A stretch of 7,854 bases of DNA from Parachlamydiales bacterium (GTDB lineage Bacteria; Chlamydiota; Chlamydiia; Chlamydiales; Rhabdochlamydiaceae): NCBI GenBank assembly GCA_020050965.1, contig JAGVJV010000109.1:1-7854 (forward strand), written 5' to 3'. The position numbers and the translations under genes were made by a program. The notes beneath the pieces were generated by a model. It was not told where the DNA came from, ran no database searches, and saw nothing but the letters and a program-made list of their open reading frames with translations. Shown piece after piece: positions 1 through 5,586 of the stretch. Each line of letters starts with the position of its first letter. The first letter of the stretch is position 1.

Positions 1-267
1 CATCTCTGGTCGTCTGAAGGGGGCGAAGAGAAAACCGAAGAGTTCCTCTCGTCAAAACATATCCCCCTCACCATCATTGTCGAAGTGGGAAGACTGAAGA
101 TGCCTCTCGATCAAGTGACCAAGCTAAAACCCGGCAACGTGCTCGATCTAGCCCTTTCTCCCCTGCCCCACGTCCACTTGACCATCGGAGGCAAACGGAT
201 TGCCAAAGGTGAACTTGTGCAAATGGGCGACACATTAGGGGTCAAAATTTTGAACCTTGGTGATTGA
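1..267 (+). CDS. sctQ: Type III secretion C-ring protein SctQ (CdsQ/FliN-like), 3' end only
   Basis: The reading frame is open from base 1 and gives the last 88 residues; the start lies upstream of the window. Residues 21-86 form a SpoA (FliN/SctQ C-terminal) domain: IPLTIIVEVGRL opens it, then KLKPGNVLDL, a strand around VHLTIGGKRIAKGEL, and a final DTLGVKI strand. This matches the usual SpoA pattern of a small beta domain with a central LxPGxVLxL segment and a GxxIAxGELV segment. SctQ proteins form the cytoplasmic C-ring (sorting platform) under the type III export apparatus and help receive chaperone-substrate complexes. The stop codon overlaps the ATG of the kinase gene by one base, so the two are almost certainly co-transcribed and translationally coupled. 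In Chlamydia, cdsQ is likewise followed directly by pkn5. FliN of a flagellum is the alternative, but the pkn5 neighbour argues for type III secretion. Confidence 0.88.
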   Translation, partial: HLWSSEGGEEKTEEFLSSKHIPLTIIVEVGRLKMPLDQVTKLKPGNVLDLALSPLPHVHLTIGGKRIAKGELVQMGDTLGVKILNLGD

Positions 268-1850
268 TGGCAAATGGAGAGAAGAAGTTTTACCAGCAGA
301 AAACCCTCCCCTCGCTCATAGAAGAAGAAGGGGCTGTTGAGATCCCCGAGAAAATCGGCCCCTATAAAGTCGATGGGCTGCTCGCTAAAGGAGGAATGAG
401 CCTCCTCTTCCTCGGATTCGACCCCGAAACTAAAGAGCCGCGCGTCATCAAAGTGCTCTCTCCTGCCTACCTCAACCACCCCGAGATGGTCGACCACTTT
501 CTATGGGAAGCCAAAATCATCGGCATGGCCGACCACCCCAACATCGTCAAACTCTACGGCCACGGCAAGTGGGAAGGGGGCCTCTACATCGCGATGGAAT
601 TCATCCGGGGGGTTTCCTTAAGCCAATTTCTGATGCAGCAATCTTTCTCTCTGAAGAGATGCATCTCCATTATCCTTCAAGTGGCCTACGCCCTCAGTCA
701 CCTCCACACCCACGGCGTGATCCACCGGGACCTCAAACCTGAAAACATCCTGATCTCGGAAGATGGCGAAGTTAAAGTGATCGATTTTGGCATCGCCCAG
801 CTGCATGAAGACCATGAGCCCCAATCGACACGCAAAGTGATGGGCACTCCCAATTACATGGCCCCTGAGCAAAAGGAACATGCTGCAAACGCCACATTCG
901 TCTCCGACATTTATTCGCTTGGAGTGATCGCCTACGAACTGATCTTAGGCAAACTCAGCTATGGCGTCATCTCCTTAAGCCTCCTCCCGCCCGGCATCCA
1001 AAAAATCATTGCCAAAGCACTCAACGTCTCCCCCAAAGAGCGGTACCCAGACATCGTCGACTTCATCACCGACCTGACCGCCTACGCTAAATCACCCGAA
1101 CTGACCAAAGAGCGGCCCGTCACCGACCAAGTGATTGAAATGATGGAGCTCCTCCAGCGGGGCGAGCAGAGCCTATCCACCTTCGAGCGCCCCCTCTGGC
1201 CCCAATTTGACATCGGAATTGCCAAAGAGCGCACCCCAGACCAGATCGGCCTCTATGTCGACTTCTTCAAGTTTGCCAACAATACAGAAGCCATTATCAT
1301 CGCCCATACCAGCTCAAATAAGATCACAAGCAGCATCCACATCGCCATCTTGCGCGGGATGATCAAAAGTCTGATCCATCCCTACCACTCGACCAACCTC
1401 GCTTTCGATCCGCCTGAATTCGCAGCCACCCTCAACGATCTAGTCTGCCACGATAAAATGGCCGACACCTTCCACCTCACCATCCTCAAGCTGATCCCCT
1501 TCAACGACACCCTCTCGCTTGTCACCTGCGGACCAAGCGCCCCTCTCTACCAGGTCCCGCAAGGCAGCAACACCGCCCGCACCATCCACTCCGAAAATCC
1601 AGCCCTCGGGACGAATATCAACGCCATCTTCACCGAAACCATCGACAACTTCAATGACGGCGACCTGCTCCTCCTCAGCAACCTGCCCAAAGCCGAATTC
1701 GAGAAGCCACTCCTACAAGTCGTCCAACAAAACGTTCTGCTCTCGCCCCACCGCCTCAGTGATGTGGCCCTAGCCACAGCTAGCGCCCAAGAGACATACG
1801 CCCAGCTCCGCCACCCTAAAGTGGTCATTTCCCTGCAACGGATTTCCTAA
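267..1850 (+). CDS. pkn5: Pkn5-like Ser/Thr protein kinase with degenerate PP2C/SpoIIE-like C-terminal domain
   Basis: 527 aa, starting at ATG 267, which overlaps the sctQ stop (TGATG); a TTG at 264 is in frame but less likely. Kinase domain about residues 32-275: glycine-loop GLLAKGGMS (37-45), Lys62 in VIKVL, Glu81 in the C-helix, catalytic loop HRDLKPEN (153-160, Asp155), DFG (173-175), and GTPNYMAPE (193-201). All catalytic residues are present, so activity is plausible. The C-lobe after APE is short. From about 311 to 480 the sequence follows the SpoIIE/RsbU PP2C layout: GLYVDFF where GGDYYD is usual, IAHTSSNK for iaDvsGKG, CGPSAPL for AGHxP, ALGTNI for LGI, GDLLLLSNL for GDxLLLxTDG. Most metal-binding aspartates are missing, suggesting a pseudophosphatase (inference). 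There is no signal peptide or membrane segment. Chlamydia Pkn5 is known as a type III substrate. The gene ends with two tandem TAA codons; the expected sctC does not follow. Confidence 0.88.
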   Translation: MANGEKKFYQQKTLPSLIEEEGAVEIPEKIGPYKVDGLLAKGGMSLLFLGFDPETKEPRVIKVLSPAYLNHPEMVDHFLWEAKIIGMADHPNIVKLYGHGKWEGGLYIAMEFIRGVSLSQFLMQQSFSLKRCISIILQVAYALSHLHTHGVIHRDLKPENILISEDGEVKVIDFGIAQLHEDHEPQSTRKVMGTPNYMAPEQKEHAANATFVSDIYSLGVIAYELILGKLSYGVISLSLLPPGIQKIIAKALNVSPKERYPDIVDFITDLTAYAKSPELTKERPVTDQVIEMMELLQRGEQSLSTFERPLWPQFDIGIAKERTPDQIGLYVDFFKFANNTEAIIIAHTSSNKITSSIHIAILRGMIKSLIHPYHSTNLAFDPPEFAATLNDLVCHDKMADTFHLTILKLIPFNDTLSLVTCGPSAPLYQVPQGSNTARTIHSENPALGTNINAIFTETIDNFNDGDLLLLSNLPKAEFEKPLLQVVQQNVLLSPHRLSDVALATASAQETYAQLRHPKVVISLQRIS

Positions 1851-1934
1851 TAAATATTAGTTTAATGAGCAAGTCGCAGTATCAAGGGTGTCAACTTAAG
1901 TCCTATCCTTATCAATAAGTCAGTATGTCGTGAA

Positions 1935-2010
1935 CGTTTGCGCTTGCGTTTTCCGAATGGTCCAAGTTAATGGAAAAACAGATCGGTAAACGGAAACGCA
2001 AGCGCAAACG
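1935..2010. repeat. Hairpin inserted in the left arm of the inverted-repeat element
   Basis: Bases 1935-1955 and 1991-2010 are inverted copies of each other (20 bp, one extra T on the left side), separated by 35 bases. Compared with the uninterrupted right arm of the larger element, the left arm carries about 66 extra bases here, between the gtgaacgtttgc and gcatcctatt parts. The hairpin therefore looks like a later insertion or an internal duplication-inversion of the arm sequence. Confidence 0.6.
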
Positions 2011-2088
2011 CATCCTATTACCCATAAGTCCAATTTCCATAGGGAGCGAGGCAAAGCCAGATCGAAGCGAAGCGTTCCGAATGACGAA

Positions 2089-2115
2089 GTCCATAGCCCG
2101 GAGGTGCCTATGGAC
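2089..2115. repeat. Central 8-bp hairpin of the element
   Basis: GTCCATAG at 2089-2096 is perfectly complementary to CTATGGAC at 2108-2115, with an 11-base loop. It lies near the middle of the 115-base loop enclosed by the 2010-2038/2154-2183 arms, so it would form the tip of a branched structure. No T-run follows it on either strand, so it does not look like a standard intrinsic terminator. Confidence 0.5.
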
Positions 2116-2268
2116 GAGGAAGAGGATCGATATGGCAAAGCCGCAGCCCCTAGGGAAATTAGGACTTATGGGTAATAGGATGCGCAAACGTTCACCGCTT
2201 AAGTTGACACTATTGGCCGCGGTGTAACTACCAATGACAGGTTTTTCAACCACTTTGACAGATTGAAG

Positions 2269-3177
2269 CTATTCCACTCTTGGACTGAGAAAGCTCGTAA
2301 TTTCCTTCATCGCTTCTTTAGCTTCTCGAACATAGGGAAAAAGGAGGACTGGCCAATCATGGAACATCCCTTCCCCAACAATCAGTTTTATGTCCACCTT
2401 CTGTTTTTTTAGCCGATCAGCCAAAGCAAGGTCTTGTGTGGATAAGCAGTCATCCGTTGCCACAAACATTAAAATAGGCGGAGAGCCGGTGAAATCTCCA
2501 AAAAGAGGAGAAATGAGAGGGTTGCGACTATCTTGGTTAGGGGCGTACATTTCTGGAATGTCGAATTGAATGAGTTTCTTGAGGATGACGTCCCGCTTTA
2601 CGATCTCTTTATCGTATTTGCCTTCAGGGGTCAGATCAACAAAAGGACTTAGGAGAACGAGGCGATCGGGAAGGGGCTCTTTTTTTTGCTTGAGATAGAG
2701 TAAAAGGGCCAGCGCAACCCCTCCACCGGCAGAATCTCCTCCGAAGACAATATTCTTTGGATCGGTCCCATTTGCTAAAAGCCATTTGTAAGCTGCGTAG
2801 GCAGATTCTAGGGCTGCGGGGAAAGGGTGTTCGGGAATTAGAGAATAGTTGAGGGTGAAGACTTTAATATTGGCTTTTAAAGACAGCTGAGAAAGAAAAA
2901 TGTCATGAGCTGCCGATGCATCGAGGAAATATCCTCCCCCATGGAAATAGAGAAGCGTCCGCTCAGTAGAGCCCTTTTTTGGCTCAATCCAGTCTCCATT
3001 AATCTGATCATTTTCAAAATGGGTCACCTTTACAGGTGGATGGCCTTTTGGTACTTTAGCATTTAGTTTGGCAAAATTTGCGCGCGTTTCTTTAATATCT
3101 GGCCGATAACAAACACGGTTGATTAAGAAGTCATTTAAGTATTTGCCAATATAAAAATATAAACTATGCTTCAGCAT
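2269..3177 (-). CDS. HSL-family alpha/beta hydrolase (esterase/lipase)
   Basis: 302 aa, matching the usual length of alpha/beta-hydrolase fold-3 (hormone-sensitive-lipase-like) esterases. Visible motifs: the HGGG oxyanion-hole signature at residues 79-82, the nucleophile elbow GGDSAGG at 146-152 with Ser149, a following SP(F) segment at 177-179, an acid residue in the ATDDCL segment (Asp242 or Asp243), and His273 in GMFHDW. The triad is complete, so it should hydrolyse short or medium acyl esters; the true substrate cannot be read from the sequence. There is no signal peptide, so it is cytoplasmic unless secreted by another route. The ATG follows the TAA of the SCP2 gene with zero spacing and has no clear Shine-Dalgarno sequence, so translation is probably coupled to the upstream gene. 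It is the last gene of the operon. The next Met is far inside the catalytic fold, which supports this start. Confidence 0.88.
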   Translation of the reverse strand: MLKHSLYFYIGKYLNDFLINRVCYRPDIKETRANFAKLNAKVPKGHPPVKVTHFENDQINGDWIEPKKGSTERTLLYFHGGGYFLDASAAHDIFLSQLSLKANIKVFTLNYSLIPEHPFPAALESAYAAYKWLLANGTDPKNIVFGGDSAGGGVALALLLYLKQKKEPLPDRLVLLSPFVDLTPEGKYDKEIVKRDVILKKLIQFDIPEMYAPNQDSRNPLISPLFGDFTGSPPILMFVATDDCLSTQDLALADRLKKQKVDIKLIVGEGMFHDWPVLLFPYVREAKEAMKEITSFLSPRVE

Positions 3178-3498
3178 TTACATCTTGAATAGTTCGTTAA
3201 ACTTTTGAGCGTCGAAGATATTTCCCTTCGCCTTGAGTTTTCCGGTCATGAAGGCGGTCATGCCGCTGAGTTTTTTGCTCGCAATTGCCAGATAAGTTTC
3301 TGCATCCATCGTCATTGTTACTGAAGGATTAGGGTGGACGCCTTCTTTTACTTCACATTTTCCATCCTGGACGATCACTTGCCACTGCCCTCCCCCTTCG
3401 CCAGTGATGTCATATTGGAAAACGATGTTTTTTCCTTTTGCAGCCTCAGCATTAAATAATGAGGGGAGCTTTTCGAATAGTTCTTTAACTTGTGACAT
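3178..3498 (-). CDS. SCP2 sterol/lipid-carrier domain protein
   Basis: 106 aa, the size of a single SCP2 (sterol carrier protein 2) domain with nothing added. Typical features are the amphipathic N-terminal helix (residues 3-20), the strand NIVFQYDI followed by a Gly-rich turn and GQWQVIVQDGKCEV, the PSVTMTMDAETYLAIASKKL segment (58-77), and the SGMTAFMTGKLKAKGNI stretch (78-94) followed by a final helix. SCP2 domains bind fatty acyl-CoA, sterols or other lipids in a hydrophobic tunnel. There is no signal peptide, membrane segment or peroxisomal SKL end. The start overlaps the end of the acyl-CoA oxidase gene by 14 bases and its stop abuts the hydrolase start, so it is the middle gene of the operon. 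Its likely role is to present lipid or acyl-CoA to its neighbours (inference from context). Confidence 0.85.
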   Translation of the reverse strand: MSQVKELFEKLPSLFNAEAAKGKNIVFQYDITGEGGGQWQVIVQDGKCEVKEGVHPNPSVTMTMDAETYLAIASKKLSGMTAFMTGKLKAKGNIFDAQKFNELFKM

Positions 3499-5455
3499 GG
3501 GTATTTCTCTCCTTCCAATAAGGGGGTTTGATTTCTTGCGGTAGTGAATTCACCGCTTTGAAGTAATTCTCGTAAATTTCCCCGTCATATCTGCCCAAAG
3601 GACTTTTTAGGAATGAATCGGGGATTCCCCAAGCATCTACCAGAGAGGCAATATAAGGGCGCAGGGCTTGATAAAGGGAAAGGATTTGCTCTCTAATAAG
3701 TTTGCCTCTAGTGAGAGGGAAGTAATTGTCCTCAAAGAAAATATTGAGGAATTCTTGTAGGTGGAGCAGCGCAAAAAGCTCGGCAACTTGGGTGAGAACA
3801 GGACTCAAGTCTTTTGACAGCTCATTTTCTATCTTATCCTTAAAAATGGAGATGATCGAATACATGTGATGGGCTTTGGTAGCTTGAATCATACTAAGCT
3901 GACACCGATTCCATGCCTCGTTTTGGTCGCCTGTTTTTCCTATTTCGCTTTGTAGATCCATGGCGCCATTTTTCAGCATGTTTAAAGCAAGCCATTCTGC
4001 TGCTGCTTCCATTTCCTTTAATGAAAGGGGCCGATTAGGATCTGCAAGACATTTCATTTCTGAAACTGTGGCCAACTTCTGTAGATATTGGATGGACTCC
4101 CCTTGAGGCGGGGTCCCTTGGAACATGGCAGCGATCGATTTAGCCAAATAAGCTGCTGTCTGCTGAACCAAAAGGATCGCATCGCCCTCGTAGGGAATGG
4201 ATGGAGCGAAGTCGTCTAGGATCCGCGGCATTCCTGAGAGTTTCGAGTAGGAATGCCCCCCCATGCAAAGGATGCACTCATTAATCGCTTTTCCCGCCCA
4301 TAGAGCTCCAAATCCTTTCATCGCTGCTGCTTGATTGTGGAGATCTTTGACGCTTTTCGTCTCTCTTCTCTCAAGCTCTTCATTCACTTTAGCCAGTTGG
4401 ACATTCAGTCGATCGCAGGCGAAATGCATCGCATAAGCTGTGCAGAGCGGACCCAAAATTCTTTCTTGCTGGGTCGTATAATCCATCAAGCACTTGCCTT
4501 GCATGCTATGTTGATCTCTGACGATTGAATAGCGGCTGGAGATGGTGACGGCCATTTTCACAAATTCTGTGACGCTTTGTGCAATAATGACTCTTGTAGC
4601 TATGACAGCACCGTAGGCTAATTGGGGGAAATCGCCTTTAACATATTTTCCCTCTCTCGTCACTTGACTCCACTTCATTAACATGTTTATCCGTGGAATG
4701 CGGACTTGATCAAATCTTACCCAGCCATTATCAATGCCATCTAGGCCTCTCTTAGGGCCAACATCACCAATAGAGATCCCAGGGCAGGGATCAAAATTGC
4801 TATCCCTTAGACGAACAAAGAAATTATGCGTGCCAAGATCTTCCCCATTTAAGATGAGTTTTGCAAAAACAATTGTATGGGTAGCTGTTTGCGCTGCGGC
4901 TCCAATCCACCATTTTGTCGAAGTGAGGGTTGGACTATTGATGATAAACTCGTCGGTCTCTTTAACATAGGTTGCCGTTGTTTCCAAAGACTGCAAGTAT
5001 GACCCTGTTCCTAACTCAGTCATGCAAAAACAGCCATAATATTCTAAACTTTTCAATTTAGGAACGAACTCGTCGACCACTTCCTTGGTCCCTTGGCCGG
5101 TAATAGCATCCATAAAAAGATGGCTATGCACCCCATGTCTGACAGCAAAATTGAGATCTGCTTCACCTAAAGCGAATGTGATTACCTCTAAGAGTTTCGG
5201 ATCTTTGATTTCCTTGGCAAATTGTCCGAATTTGCAGATTTTTTCAAACGTCCTTTTCCTCTGATCCTGCCGAGACATGTCATAGATGCTATAGTCGGTA
5301 TCTGCATCGAGTAAATCGGGATGGTTGCGCAGGATATCTAAGGCTTTTCGATAGAGGTCGGCCTTTTCTTTACCCCCAAGCAAAACCGTTTTTAGTTCTT
5401 CTACAGGGAAAGGGTGAGAAGCCCTCTCCTCCACCAATCGATTGGTTTTTCCCAT
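3485..5455 (-). CDS. Acyl-CoA oxidase (eukaryotic/peroxisomal ACOX type)
   Basis: 656 aa, close to animal and plant ACOX1 length and much longer than ordinary bacterial acyl-CoA dehydrogenases (about 380-400 aa). Landmarks: FAD-binding segment GCFCMTELGTGSYLQSLETTA (about 141-161), NSPTLTSTKWWIGAAAQTATH (173-193), VGPKRGLDGIDNGWVRFDQVRIPR (232-255), CMGGHSYSKLSGMP (397-410), and PYEGDAILL (421-429), whose Glu423 corresponds to the catalytic base of ACOX. The C-terminal ACOX domain (about 470-650) is present. The enzyme should oxidise acyl-CoA to trans-2-enoyl-CoA, passing electrons to oxygen and making hydrogen peroxide. The C-terminus (THVTS) lacks a peroxisomal SKL signal, as expected in a bacterium. 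It is the first gene of a three-gene operon with SCP2 and a hydrolase. A strong AGAGGA/AGGA ribosome binding site lies just upstream of the ATG. Confidence 0.9.
   Translation of the reverse strand: MGKTNRLVEERASHPFPVEELKTVLLGGKEKADLYRKALDILRNHPDLLDADTDYSIYDMSRQDQRKRTFEKICKFGQFAKEIKDPKLLEVITFALGEADLNFAVRHGVHSHLFMDAITGQGTKEVVDEFVPKLKSLEYYGCFCMTELGTGSYLQSLETTATYVKETDEFIINSPTLTSTKWWIGAAAQTATHTIVFAKLILNGEDLGTHNFFVRLRDSNFDPCPGISIGDVGPKRGLDGIDNGWVRFDQVRIPRINMLMKWSQVTREGKYVKGDFPQLAYGAVIATRVIIAQSVTEFVKMAVTISSRYSIVRDQHSMQGKCLMDYTTQQERILGPLCTAYAMHFACDRLNVQLAKVNEELERRETKSVKDLHNQAAAMKGFGALWAGKAINECILCMGGHSYSKLSGMPRILDDFAPSIPYEGDAILLVQQTAAYLAKSIAAMFQGTPPQGESIQYLQKLATVSEMKCLADPNRPLSLKEMEAAAEWLALNMLKNGAMDLQSEIGKTGDQNEAWNRCQLSMIQATKAHHMYSIISIFKDKIENELSKDLSPVLTQVAELFALLHLQEFLNIFFEDNYFPLTRGKLIREQILSLYQALRPYIASLVDAWGIPDSFLKSPLGRYDGEIYENYFKAVNSLPQEIKPPYWKERNTHVTS
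3507..3516 (-). promoter_or_regulatory. Ribosome binding site of the SCP2 gene
   Basis: Read on the minus strand this is GGAAGGAGAG, eight bases before the ATG at 3498 and inside the end of the acyl-CoA oxidase gene. It is a good Shine-Dalgarno match and fixes the start of the short SCP2 protein. Confidence 0.7.
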
Positions 5456-5467
5456 TTCCTTCCTCTT
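5456..5467 (-). promoter_or_regulatory. Ribosome binding site of the acyl-CoA oxidase gene
   Basis: The minus strand reads AAGAGGAAGGAA directly before the ATG. It contains two overlapping purine-rich Shine-Dalgarno options (AGAGGA and AGGA); the farther one has the more usual spacing. It supports the chosen start of the oxidase. Confidence 0.65.
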
Positions 5468-5482
5468 TAAAAAATTATTTTA

Positions 5483-5511
5483 CATTTACCAATAATAGAC
5501 TATTTCGTCAA
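5483..5511 (-). promoter_or_regulatory. Candidate sigma-70-type promoter for the lipid operon
   Basis: On the minus strand a TTGACG box (5511-5506) is followed after 17 bases by TAAATG (5488-5483). The -35 box is strong (5 of 6 consensus positions) but the -10 box is weak. A transcript from here would have a leader of about 20 bases before the acyl-CoA oxidase start. No other promoter is obvious inside the operon. Confidence 0.4.
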
Positions 5512-5529
5512 TCGCACAGGGCTTTCTTC

Positions 5530-5558
5530 TTGAATTTTACAGTTTATTATTTAATAAT
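5530..5558 (+). promoter_or_regulatory. Candidate sigma-70-type promoter for the membrane protein gene
   Basis: TTGAAT (5530-5535) and AATAAT (5553-5558) are separated by 17 bases, close to consensus. The start of transcription would fall near 5565, followed by a TAAGGA ribosome binding site and the ATG at 5587. A short palindrome, TTATTA-TT-TAATAA (5544-5557), overlaps the -10 region and could be an operator or simply AT-rich promoter sequence. Confidence 0.45.
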
Positions 5559-5572
5559 TTCAGGTCTTAAAA

Positions 5573-5578
5573 TAAGGA
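5573..5578 (+). promoter_or_regulatory. Ribosome binding site deciding the membrane protein start
   Basis: TAAGGA lies eight bases before the ATG at 5587. It favours that start over the in-frame TTG at 5530, which would fall in the promoter. Confidence 0.55.
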
Positions 5579-5586
5579 CTTTCCCT

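Larger units (their letters stand above)
1888..2210. repeat. MITE-like nested inverted-repeat element, 323 bp
   Basis: The ends are a perfect 13-bp inverted repeat, GTGTCAACTTAAG at 1888-1900 and its complement at 2198-2210. Allowing two mismatches it extends to 18 bp (1883-1900 with 2198-2215). Inside are further complementary arms: 1930-1943 with 2182-2195 (14 bp, perfect) and 2010-2038 with 2154-2183 (29 bp with one extra base on the right). The centre holds a small hairpin. No convincing open reading frame, ribosome binding site or transposase is present. I see no clear target-site duplication. The element fills most of the 418-base gap between the convergent pkn5 and hydrolase genes, starting 38 bases after the pkn5 stop. 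A non-autonomous transposable element is the best guess; a long structured convergent terminator or a dispersed chromosomal repeat are alternatives. Confidence 0.7.

Noticed and set aside
264..266. TTG as start of the kinase gene
   Set aside because: The ATG at 267 is the next codon and gives the classic TGATG stop-start overlap with sctQ.
111..497. Minus-strand 128-aa frame over sctQ/pkn5
   Set aside because: It is a shadow of two well-supported genes on the opposite strand.
1912..2253. Minus-strand 113-aa and plus-strand 85-aa (1970-2227) open frames in the repeat element
   Set aside because: They lie across long inverted repeats, have no ribosome binding site and their low-complexity products resemble no protein; the openness follows from repeat composition.
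2211..2268. Intrinsic terminator for the lipid operon at GGTTTTTCAACC
   Set aside because: Only a 4-bp stem and no following T-run on the minus strand.
5530..5586. Upstream TTG start adding 19 residues to the membrane protein
   Set aside because: It would place the start inside the likely -35 box and ignore the TAAGGA site in front of ATG 5587.
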